From: Candidatus Sericytochromatia bacterium | GTDB lineage: Bacteria > Cyanobacteriota > Sericytochromatia > UBA7694 | Reading direction: 5' to 3' | Assembly: GCA_913773825.1 (NCBI GenBank) | Contig: CAJYHH010000440.1 | Coordinates: forward strand, 1-6,708 | DNA: 6,708 nucleotides | Part shown: positions 1 to 5,079 of the stretch, in pieces | How positions within the stretch are numbered: position 1 is the first letter of the stretch | Layout of the letters: each line of letters begins with the position of its first letter | The notes under the pieces: model-generated | Told to the model about the DNA's origin: nothing | What the model saw: only the letters and a program-made list of their open reading frames with translations | Databases searched by the model: none | Position numbers and translations under genes: made by a program

Positions 1-1
1 T

Positions 2-754
2 GACCTGACTCACCCTGACCTCAAAGCCAATCTGGTTGAAGGCTATAACGCCGAACAGCCCGGCACACCTCCCCAGGACGGTCACTATCACGGCACTCAC
101 GTTGCTGGCATTATCGGTGCTGTTGCCAATAATGGCGAAGGTATCACCGGTATTGCGCCTAACGTCAAAATTATGCCGATTCGCACCATCAGCCAGGGCG
201 GTGTTGCTGAAGTCGCTGACGGTATTGTCTGGGCCGCTGATCATGGTGCTCGCGTCATCAACCTCAGTCTGGGTTGGGACAATCCTTCTGCTTCTGTTGA
301 AGAAACCATTCAGCGGGCCGTTAAATATGCTCTCGATAAAAATGTGGTGATCTGCGCGGCGTTGTCTAACGCCAGCAATAACAACCCCCGCAGCACGCCT
401 GATAATCTGGCCAATAAACCTGGCTTTGAAGGTGTGATTGGTGTTGGTAACGTTGACGTTAACGATCGTCGCGGTGGTGCTTGGGGCAACTGGAAGTCTG
501 TTTCTTCTCCTGGCACTCAGATCATGTCCACCATGCCTAACGGCCGCTATGGCAATCTGACTGGTACCTCAATGGCCACTCCGATGGTGGCTGGCATTGT
601 GGCCCTGATGATTTCTCAGAATCCGGCTCTTAAAAATACCGAGATCAAGCAGCGTGTCATGCAGACTGCTGTTGACCTCGGTGCGCCAGGTTATGACGAG
701 CAGTTTGGCGCTGGCCGCATTAACGCCTTTGCTAACCTGAGCGCTCGCCGCTAA
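2..754 (+). CDS. Subtilisin-like serine protease (S8 family), 3' part, 5' end outside window
   Basis: Peptidase S8 (subtilase) catalytic domain; 250 codons are visible and the frame is open to the window edge, so the start, any signal peptide and any propeptide are missing. The first visible residues, DLTHPDL, match the stretch just after the catalytic Asp of subtilases (subtilisin DSGIDSSHPDL), so that Asp lies about four codons outside. The catalytic His is His30 (visible numbering) in HGTHVAG and the catalytic Ser is Ser190 in GTSMATP; their spacing is close to that of subtilisin. Asn123 is the probable oxyanion-hole Asn, but it sits in CAALSNAS rather than the usual AAGN. The protein ends about 60 residues after the Ser, with no added C-terminal domain. 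It is probably secreted or periplasmic and degrades proteins, but the export signal cannot be seen. A strong terminator follows, so it is not cotranscribed with the cytochrome downstream. Confidence 0.95.
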   Translation, partial: DLTHPDLKANLVEGYNAEQPGTPPQDGHYHGTHVAGIIGAVANNGEGITGIAPNVKIMPIRTISQGGVAEVADGIVWAADHGARVINLSLGWDNPSASVEETIQRAVKYALDKNVVICAALSNASNNNPRSTPDNLANKPGFEGVIGVGNVDVNDRRGGAWGNWKSVSSPGTQIMSTMPNGRYGNLTGTSMATPMVAGIVALMISQNPALKNTEIKQRVMQTAVDLGAPGYDEQFGAGRINAFANLSARR

Positions 755-805
755 GGTCATCAAATAGTCTGACTTAAACCCAGACTTTTAGTATTATCCT
801 GCCCA

Positions 806-837
806 CGCCTGACAAAGACATTTGTCAGGCGTTTTTT
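806..837 (+). terminator. Rho-independent terminator of the protease gene
   Basis: A perfect 11-bp stem (CGCCTGACAAA at 806-816 pairs with TTTGTCAGGCG at 821-831) encloses the loop GACA and is followed by six T (832-837). It lies about 50 bases after the protease stop codon. Confidence 0.93.
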
Positions 838-958
838 CAGTTTTTTATCTTGTTTGTCCGTTCCTGGTTAAGTCTGCAGCAATTTGTTGCGGGATACTCA
901 GAGATCTGGAGTCAAATTTAGATCATGTGATTCAATGTAATGCAGCATGATTCATTAC

Positions 959-963
959 AGGAG
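959..963 (+). promoter_or_regulatory. Ribosome binding site that fixes the cytochrome c start
   Basis: AGGAG lies 7 bases before ATG 971. The in-frame upstream ATG at 947 has no such site and would add eight residues in front of a good lipoprotein signal, so 971 is the better start. Confidence 0.8.
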
Positions 964-970
964 CCACAAT

Positions 971-1444
971 ATGAAGTCTATTTGTCGTTTACTGATTCTG
1001 CCCGTTTTAGCTTTTGGTTTGTCGGCTTGTCCCCAAAGTGCTGAACAGAACACTGAAACGGGTTCCGAACAAAATACCCAGTCCAGTCCCGCTGCTAGCG
1101 AAACATCTGCTGCTCCAGCGAGTACTGTCCCTGCCTCAGCTTTAAAGGGTGATCCCTCAAAGGGGCCTGCTCTGCTGGTTTCTAAAACCTGTGGTACTTG
1201 CCATATGGTGAAAGGAGTTAAAGGAGCGGCTGGCAATATTGGACCTGCGCTTGATGGCATTGCAACAACCGCTGCCACACGCGTTGCGGGCCTAGATGCT
1301 GAAGCTTATCTGCATCAGTCGATTGAACAGCCTCAGGCTTTTGTTGTGCCAAAGTATCAGCCCGTGATGCCAGCTTTACGCACTACGCTTTCAGATCAAG
1401 AATATGCTGATTTGATTGCTTATTTGCTGACGCTGAAAAGTTAA
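971..1444 (+). CDS. Lipoprotein monoheme cytochrome c
   Basis: Small electron-transfer protein of 157 residues. Residues 1-20 form a lipoprotein signal ending in the lipobox LSAC, with Cys20 as the lipid-modified residue. Position +2 is Pro, not Asp, which by the enterobacterial Lol rule suggests the outer membrane. Residues 21-60 are a Ser/Ala/Gln/Thr-rich flexible linker. The class I cytochrome c domain follows: heme attachment motif CGTCH (74-78), the NIGPALDG segment typical of the fold (89-96), and a probable axial Met at 133 in VMPAL, followed by the C-terminal helix that packs on the N-terminal one. It has its own RBS and a strong terminator, so it appears monocistronic. It could donate electrons to a periplasmic enzyme such as the di-heme peroxidase at 5080-6216; that is inference. 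The family is very certain, the physiological partner unknown. Confidence 0.93.
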   Translation: MKSICRLLILPVLAFGLSACPQSAEQNTETGSEQNTQSSPAASETSAAPASTVPASALKGDPSKGPALLVSKTCGTCHMVKGVKGAAGNIGPALDGIATTAATRVAGLDAEAYLHQSIEQPQAFVVPKYQPVMPALRTTLSDQEYADLIAYLLTLKS

Positions 1445-1469
1445 TTTTTTATTCTAAGTTTCTTTGTGC

Positions 1470-1511
1470 CCATCAGGGGGAGGCTTCCTTCCCCTGATGG
1501 TTCTTTTTTTT
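1470..1511 (+). terminator. Rho-independent terminator of the cytochrome c gene
   Basis: A 14-bp stem (1470-1483 with 1487-1500, one G-T wobble at 1480/1490) closes a CTT loop and is followed by TTCTTTTTTTT (1501-1511). The arms begin CCATCAGGGG and end CCCCTGATGG. It starts 25 bases after the stop codon. Confidence 0.93.
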
Positions 1512-1537
1512 GACAATACTATTAAAAAATTTCTAAA
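1510..1537 (+). promoter_or_regulatory. Possible sigma-70 promoter in AT-rich gap
   Basis: A perfect -35 hexamer TTGACA (1510-1515) overlaps the end of the terminator T-run. Sixteen bases later is TCTAAA (1532-1537), a 4/6 match to TATAAT. It would give a leader of about 180 bases before the siderophore-interacting protein gene. In such AT-rich DNA the match to the -10 box is weak evidence. Confidence 0.3.
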
Positions 1538-1617
1538 AAATTCTTGAAAATTATTAACAAAAAAATTTGTTTTTAAGACTGGTTTTGAGAAAATAAATTA
1601 GACTAATAGTCAGTTTA

Positions 1618-1636
1618 AATTATGATATTAATAATA
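1618..1636 (+). promoter_or_regulatory. Possible Fur box upstream of the siderophore-interacting protein gene
   Basis: By eye the 19 bases match the Fur consensus GATAATGATAATCATTATC at 13 positions; the core TGATATTAATAATAA (1623-1637) matches the 7-1-7 form at 11 of 14. TTGAAA, a possible -35 box, follows at 1641-1646. Fur control would be expected for a siderophore-utilisation gene, but AT-rich DNA produces such matches easily. Confidence 0.3.
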
Positions 1637-1716
1637 ACTATTGAAAGTATCTAATAGATTTACGCTTGTAATCGTTAGCTCTGCTCGCCTAAAATGCTGC
1701 TACATCCGCATATGTC

Positions 1717-1723
1717 GAGGTGG
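1717..1723 (+). promoter_or_regulatory. Ribosome binding site choosing the third in-frame ATG
   Basis: GAGGTGG contains GAGGTG, a direct match to the complement of the 16S rRNA 3' end, with GAGG ending 6 bases before ATG 1727. The two upstream in-frame ATGs (1694 and 1712) have no visible Shine-Dalgarno site. Confidence 0.6.
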
Positions 1724-1726
1724 CAA

Positions 1727-2464
1727 ATGCCCACTTTACCCAAATGGTTAGCTAATGGCCTGGAAAAAACATTTGCTTCAATGATGCACCCTGTCAGCGT
1801 TGAAGCAATTGAAGATATCGATCAGAACTTAAGAAGAGTTGTCTTTAGCGGCGATCTCAGTAACTGTCGCTATACACCCGGCAATGTGATTGAGTTTCGT
1901 GTGTCTGAGCGCGACTTTCGTCACTACACGCCTTCTGTTTTTGATCCATCAGCTGGCCTTTGTGAAGTGATTTTTTATTTGCATGGATCAGCCCCAGGCA
2001 CTCAATGGCTTAAAAGTCTGCGCGAAGGGCAAACGTTTAAACTGATGGGGCCCGGTGGTCATCTGGCTTACCGTCCTGATTTTCAGCATCATCTGATTTT
2101 TGGTGATGAGTCAGCCTTAGGGTTGACCAAAGCTTTACAACAGGCAATTCATGCAGCGGGTCAGACATCGGAAATCCTGCTTGAACTTGAGTCAGAGCAT
2201 CACGACTGGCCTGAGCGTGTTGGACTTAAAGCCCAGGTTGTGGGTAAATCTGCCAGTCAGCCGGCCCAAGACAGTCTGCTTTGGTTAGAGCGGGCTTTTG
2301 CTGATGATATAGGCCCTGAACGGAAGCTTCAGCAAACAATGTTTTATCTAACGGGTCGGGCTCAGTCGATTCAGAAAATGCTTAAGCTGCTTAAGCAAAA
2401 GGGCATCGGTCGTCAGCAGATTGTGTCTGAACCCTATTGGGCAGACCATAAACAAGGTCTTTAA
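1727..2464 (+). CDS. Siderophore-interacting FAD/NAD(P)H reductase (ViuB-like, SIP family)
   Basis: Cytoplasmic flavoprotein of 245 residues with no signal peptide. SIP-family proteins release iron by reducing ferric-siderophore to the ferrous form. The N-terminal half is a FAD-binding beta-barrel with the motif RHYTP (65-69), matching the family's R-x-Y-T flavin signature. The C-terminal half resembles the NAD(P)H-binding domain, with GDESALG (126-132) at the place of the usual GDETALP. The C-terminal PYWADHKQG (236-244) matches the family's closing motif with Trp and Gly. Length is normal for the short SIP subfamily. Start 1727 is chosen for its Shine-Dalgarno site; starts at 1694 or 1712 would add 11 or 5 residues. 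No siderophore receptor or synthesis gene is in view, so it may serve imported siderophores. A possible Fur site lies about 90 bases upstream. Two unknown genes follow in the same direction. Confidence 0.88.
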   Translation: MPTLPKWLANGLEKTFASMMHPVSVEAIEDIDQNLRRVVFSGDLSNCRYTPGNVIEFRVSERDFRHYTPSVFDPSAGLCEVIFYLHGSAPGTQWLKSLREGQTFKLMGPGGHLAYRPDFQHHLIFGDESALGLTKALQQAIHAAGQTSEILLELESEHHDWPERVGLKAQVVGKSASQPAQDSLLWLERAFADDIGPERKLQQTMFYLTGRAQSIQKMLKLLKQKGIGRQQIVSEPYWADHKQGL

Positions 2465-2493
2465 GCGTGAGTTGCGAATAAGTCCTGATTTTA

Positions 2494-2515
2494 GTTTTGA
2501 GATTGTTTTGAGATG
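2494..2515 (+). repeat. Tandem 11-base repeat in the leader of the 2538 gene
   Basis: Two adjacent copies, GTTTTGAGATT (2494-2504) and GTTTTGAGATG (2505-2515), differ only in the last base. They sit between the SIP stop codon and the RBS of the next gene. Confidence 0.7.
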
Positions 2516-2537
2516 TTAAAAATTTTGGAGAGCTTAT

Positions 2538-2876
2538 ATGCAGTCTGGTCAGCTACTTTTTTCTACAGATCACGGTTATGTGCTGCAATCCTGTACAGGA
2601 GGTCTTCAGGTTGCGCTGGGCCGTTTATTTTGGAGTATTCCAATAAGTCGATTAGAGGTCTTTAGTGACTATCTCCTGCATCTGTTGACGGCAACCGGTG
2701 CACGTAGCAATCGTCTGCCCGGCAGTGAGCTTTATTTAGTGGCCATGGAAAACGACTGTTTGACGGTCAGCCTGAACCGCAATGAAATTGGCCAGTTAGT
2801 TGATTTGCTGGATGGGGTCGCTCTTGAATTGCAGCGAAAACAGTTCGAAAAGCTGTACCAGAGCTCTGCGGCTTAA
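2538..2876 (+). CDS. Hypothetical protein, 112 aa, small soluble
   Basis: No confident family. The gene has a good RBS (GGAGAG at 2527-2532) and starts 73 bases after the SIP gene, so it could be cotranscribed with it. The protein is soluble, with no signal peptide or clear membrane helix. The N-terminal part, GYVLQSCTGGLQVALGRL (residues 13-30), reads like a short beta-sheet around one Cys (19). It is followed by a helical segment (about 37-53), then another strand pair and a C-terminal helix (about 81-108) rich in Leu, Glu and Lys. This layout vaguely recalls small Bacteroidetes-type DUF6686 proteins, but that is memory of a pattern and weak. The RBS and the continuous reading frame of ordinary codons support a real gene. 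Function unknown; linkage to siderophore reduction rests on position only. Confidence 0.75.
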   Translation: MQSGQLLFSTDHGYVLQSCTGGLQVALGRLFWSIPISRLEVFSDYLLHLLTATGARSNRLPGSELYLVAMENDCLTVSLNRNEIGQLVDLLDGVALELQRKQFEKLYQSSAA

Positions 2877-3049
2877 ACAGCGTTCTCAACAGAGTGACTG
2901 ACTCACATCCTGATTCCTGCTTAGGGCTAAGCTTTGGTTCACGGGGCTCTATACGATAAGCATCTGCTTGGAGTAGGCTAAAAGAGTCCACCCGGACCTG
3001 CAAACTGAACCCGCAAACAGAACAAGAGGCAGGGTTACAGGAGGAAAAT
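2877..3049 (+). other. Intergenic gap with several small hairpins
   Basis: No gene is seen in these 173 bases. They hold short palindromes: GAGT/ACTC (2892-2904), GCTTAG/CTAAGC (2919-2932), AAGC/GCTT around 2958-2970 and GTCC/GGAC around 2987-2998. None is followed by a T-run long enough for a convincing terminator, so the genes on either side may be cotranscribed. Confidence 0.45.
3039..3044 (+). promoter_or_regulatory. Consensus ribosome binding site
   Basis: A perfect AGGAGG lies 5 bases before ATG 3050 and predicts strong translation of the unknown gene that follows. It is the best Shine-Dalgarno site in the window. Confidence 0.85.
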
Positions 3050-3517
3050 ATGGACCACCAAAATCAAGACATTGATGCGCTTTTTGACAGACTACACGCT
3101 GCTTTTGGCTCCGAAGACGGATCGTTTTTACAGCGTCTGCGCCAAGAGATGGTCTGGGATAACGAGGCTTTTAAAGACCTGGTTAACGATATGCGCAGTA
3201 TCTGTGAATTCAAAACAGATGAAGAATATATTGAGCGTTGGTTAGCAGATGGCTTTTGGTATGTGCCGCATTTTGTCTCAACCTGGATTACCCATCCGGA
3301 TTTTCCAAAAGATCGTCTGGCCGGGACTCATGCCCTGGCCAAACAATTGCTCGAAGATCTGGCTCATTGGTTTTTTACCGATGATTGCCCCTGGGAAGAT
3401 CCTGAAGGTTGGATCGCCATGGCGGTTAAGGATTCCGCCACAGCAGCTGTGCCGCGCCCACAGCCCAAAGAACTGCCAGCTGATCAAGAGCATGCAGAAG
3501 TGAGCTCTGAAGCCTAG
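3050..3517 (+). CDS. Hypothetical protein, 155 aa, acidic and Trp-rich
   Basis: Not recognised. The start is fixed by AGGAGG just upstream. The protein is soluble and clearly acidic, with no signal peptide or membrane helix. The N-terminal two thirds are predicted helical: residues 5-60 hold several amphipathic stretches (IDALFDRLHAAF, NEAFKDLVNDMRSI). A Trp/aromatic-rich centre follows (WLADGFWYVPHFVSTWITHP, about 64-83) and a second aromatic patch (HWFFTDDCPWEDPEGW, about 106-121). The last 30 residues are Pro/Ala/Glu-rich and probably disordered. Cys occurs at 52 and 114 only, so a metal site is not obvious. The dense tryptophans suggest a compact helical fold or a protein-binding surface. 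A probable terminator follows at 3585-3622, so it is the last gene of the unit that starts with the siderophore-interacting protein or of its own unit. Confidence 0.85.
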   Translation: MDHQNQDIDALFDRLHAAFGSEDGSFLQRLRQEMVWDNEAFKDLVNDMRSICEFKTDEEYIERWLADGFWYVPHFVSTWITHPDFPKDRLAGTHALAKQLLEDLAHWFFTDDCPWEDPEGWIAMAVKDSATAAVPRPQPKELPADQEHAEVSSEA

Positions 3518-3584
3518 TTCTTTTTAATGCCTGAGTTTAGTTGACTGAATCAGGCCCTATCAATCACTTTTAAAATTATTTTGT

Positions 3585-3622
3585 ACAGCCTCTGATGTTT
3601 TATTCAGAGGCTGTTGTTATTT
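3585..3622 (+). terminator. Probable intrinsic terminator after the 3050 gene
   Basis: A perfect 11-bp stem (ACAGCCTCTGA 3585-3595 with TCAGAGGCTGT 3604-3614) closes an 8-base loop and is followed by the interrupted T-rich tail TGTTATTT. The tail is weaker than in the two terminators upstream. The other strand also shows an A/T-rich flank, so it might work both ways. Confidence 0.7.
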
Positions 3623-3879
3623 GGAGCAATATGGGTCTAGACAGATATGAAAATAATCCTTTTGAAAAATATCTCTTTTTTTGAAAAATAAATTAGTAAT
3701 TTTTAGTGTTTTATAGATAGTTTTTAAACGTAATATTTTGTTGGTAGGTTAATTAACACGAGGATTTTTGAATTTGAAGATTGTGAATGGCTTGTTTTTT
3801 GATTAAGAAAATATTTTTTCTGCAGGCGCCCGTGAGCTTAATTTTGCGTTATCATGAGGGATAGCCATCCCCCTTGCGA

Positions 3880-3884
3880 AAGGA
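3880..3884 (+). promoter_or_regulatory. Ribosome binding site fixing the DUF4920 gene start
   Basis: AAGGA lies 8 bases before ATG 3893. The in-frame ATG at 3854 lacks a site, and starting there would place 13 polar residues ahead of the signal peptide. Confidence 0.75.
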
Positions 3885-3892
3885 ATCCCCTC

Positions 3893-4360
3893 ATGAAAAA
3901 ATTCCTGCTTTCGGCCGCCGCATTGCTGCTGATGGTTCAGGCTCCTGCCATTTCCGCTGAAAAACTCTTCGGTCAGCGTCCAACCCTGCCGGGTGTGGTG
4001 CGGATGAATGAATTGCTTGAACATCCCGACAAATACCTGAACAAAGACATCAAAGTAGAAGGCATCGCCACAGATGTCTGCCCTAAACGCGGCTGCTGGA
4101 TGAAAGTCTCCGGTAAAGACCGCAAAGGCACTCTGATGGTCAAGGTGCAAGACGGCGAAATGGTCTTCCCCATGAGCGCCCGTGGTAAAAATATTATTCT
4201 GCAGGGCAAACTCACTAAATCCGTGATGCCCCGTCATGATGTGATTGAGCTCGAACAGGCCCGCGCTGAAAAAGCCGGTCGTAAATTTGACCCCAGCACT
4301 ATCAAAGGCGATCGGGTAATGTACATGTTTAAACCGACGGGAGTGCTGATTCAGGGTTAA
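3893..4360 (+). CDS. Exported DUF4920-type protein
   Basis: 155 residues. Residues 1-22 are a classical Sec signal peptide: KK, then a Leu/Ala-rich core, then AISA with cleavage likely before Glu23, giving a periplasmic protein. The mature part matches the DUF4920 pattern of a small OB-like barrel: DIKVEGIATDVCPKRGCWMKV (52-72), then a strand pair with MVKVQDGEMVFPM (82-94), GKNIILQGKL (98-107), and a C-terminal KPTGVLI strand. Cys63 and Cys68 flank a Lys/Arg turn and run directly into Trp69-Met70. This C-x4-C-W-M element is the most conserved part of the family as I recall it and could bind a metal, form a disulfide or be a site of modification. The function of DUF4920 is not established. 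The PepSY membrane gene begins 26 bases after its stop, so they form an operon, probably with the di-heme enzyme as the third gene. Confidence 0.85.
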   Translation: MKKFLLSAAALLLMVQAPAISAEKLFGQRPTLPGVVRMNELLEHPDKYLNKDIKVEGIATDVCPKRGCWMKVSGKDRKGTLMVKVQDGEMVFPMSARGKNIILQGKLTKSVMPRHDVIELEQARAEKAGRKFDPSTIKGDRVMYMFKPTGVLIQG

Positions 4361-4386
4361 TCTCCTGATTCTAATAAGCCGCCAAC

Positions 4387-5019
4387 ATGAGTCCCATCGC
4401 CGCCGATTCAGGGACGGAGCCCAGCCCCAAAGCAAAAAAGCCTAAAAAGCGCCGTCCCTGGACCTATTACAACATTATCATCCATCGTTACCTGGGTTAT
4501 CTCTTCCTGGGGATTACGGTGGTGTACGCCATTTCGGGTTTGGCGGTGAATCATATTGAGGACTGGAACCCTAACTACATTGTAGAAAAACATCACATTA
4601 CGATGTCTAAACCGGCGGATCCTGCTAATCTCAGCGAAGCTGAAGGCAAGCAGCTCTTTGAGCAACTGCAGGTTAAAGAAGTCTATAACCCCAGTAATGT
4701 GTTTTATCCCGATGAGTCTACCATCGAGATTTTAATTTCGGAAAGTGAAAAGATCCGCGTTGATACAGGCAATTGGCGGGCAGAGCATGAGTCTACCCGG
4801 CGTCGTCCAGTGCTCAGGCTATTTAATGCCCTGCATCTTAACGAAACCAAAAAAGCCTGGACTTTTTATGCTGACGCTTACGCCATTGCCTTGCTGCTGA
4901 TTGCAATCACCGGCTTGTTTATGAAAAAAGGCAAAAAAGGCATCTTCGGCGAGGCGGGGCTTTGGACTCTGGCTGGCATGGTTATTCCCGTGATTCTGAT
5001 TTTGATGTATTCACCCTAG
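4387..5019 (+). CDS. PepSY-associated TM helix membrane protein
   Basis: 210 residues, inner membrane. A basic cytoplasmic tail (KAKKPKKRR, 15-23) precedes TM1 (about 34-54). A periplasmic domain of about 100 residues follows (56-157), then TM2 (about 160-178), the basic loop KKGKKG (179-184) and TM3 (about 190-208). The HRYLGY opening (33-38), Asn-His at 55-56 and the LHL at 149-151 are typical of PepSY-associated TM proteins, whose His residues can hold heme in the larger ferric-reductase-like relatives. With only three helices this is the short form and may anchor or pass electrons rather than act as a full reductase. No strong Shine-Dalgarno site is seen, and an in-frame TAA at 4375-4377 leaves ATG 4387 as the first start, so translation may be coupled to the DUF4920 gene. 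The next gene starts 60 bases on. Confidence 0.85.
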   Translation: MSPIAADSGTEPSPKAKKPKKRRPWTYYNIIIHRYLGYLFLGITVVYAISGLAVNHIEDWNPNYIVEKHHITMSKPADPANLSEAEGKQLFEQLQVKEVYNPSNVFYPDESTIEILISESEKIRVDTGNWRAEHESTRRRPVLRLFNALHLNETKKAWTFYADAYAIALLLIAITGLFMKKGKKGIFGEAGLWTLAGMVIPVILILMYSP

Positions 5020-5031
5020 TGATTGATTTGT

Positions 5032-5071
5032 TTTTAGATTATTTTAGACCGTTTTAGAAATACTTTTTAGA
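5032..5071 (+). repeat. Four TTTTAGA repeats upstream of the di-heme peroxidase gene
   Basis: TTTTAGA occurs at 5032-5038, 5042-5048, 5052-5058 and 5065-5071, spaced 10, 10 and 13 bases. The first three are on one face of the helix. The repeats fill the whole gap between the PepSY stop and the peroxidase start. Confidence 0.75.
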
Positions 5072-5079
5072 AAAAGTCT

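Larger units (their letters stand above)
3518..3892 (+). other. Long AT-rich intergenic region without a gene
   Basis: It contains the terminator at 3585-3622, then about 200 very AT-rich bases with T and A runs. A tract at 3679-3696 nearly repeats 1583-1601, and a 10-base palindrome GTTAATTAAC lies at 3748-3757. It probably carries the promoter of the DUF4920 gene, but no convincing -35/-10 pair could be chosen. No open frame with an RBS is visible in the gap on either strand. Confidence 0.6.

Noticed and set aside
36..350. + strand frame of 104 codons at the window start
   Set aside because: It overlaps the subtilase in another frame; the subtilase carries the catalytic motifs through this stretch.
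924..954. CRP/FNR-like site and TGATTCA direct repeat before the cytochrome gene
   Set aside because: TGTGA (926-930) has no matching right half-site, and the two TGATTCA copies (928-934, 948-954) are too short to mean much alone.
947..970. Upstream ATG for the cytochrome c gene
   Set aside because: No Shine-Dalgarno site, and it would add a polar tail before the lipoprotein signal; ATG 971 has AGGAG at 7 bases.
3529..3555. GCCTGA/TCAGGC hairpin just after the 3050 gene as terminator
   Set aside because: The loop is long (15 bases) and no T-run follows; the stem at 3585-3614 is the better candidate.
3803..4435. Long open frame on the minus strand (210 codons)
   Set aside because: It is antisense to the DUF4920 gene, has no RBS, and its protein is low in recognisable motifs. 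The + strand frame has a signal peptide and family match.
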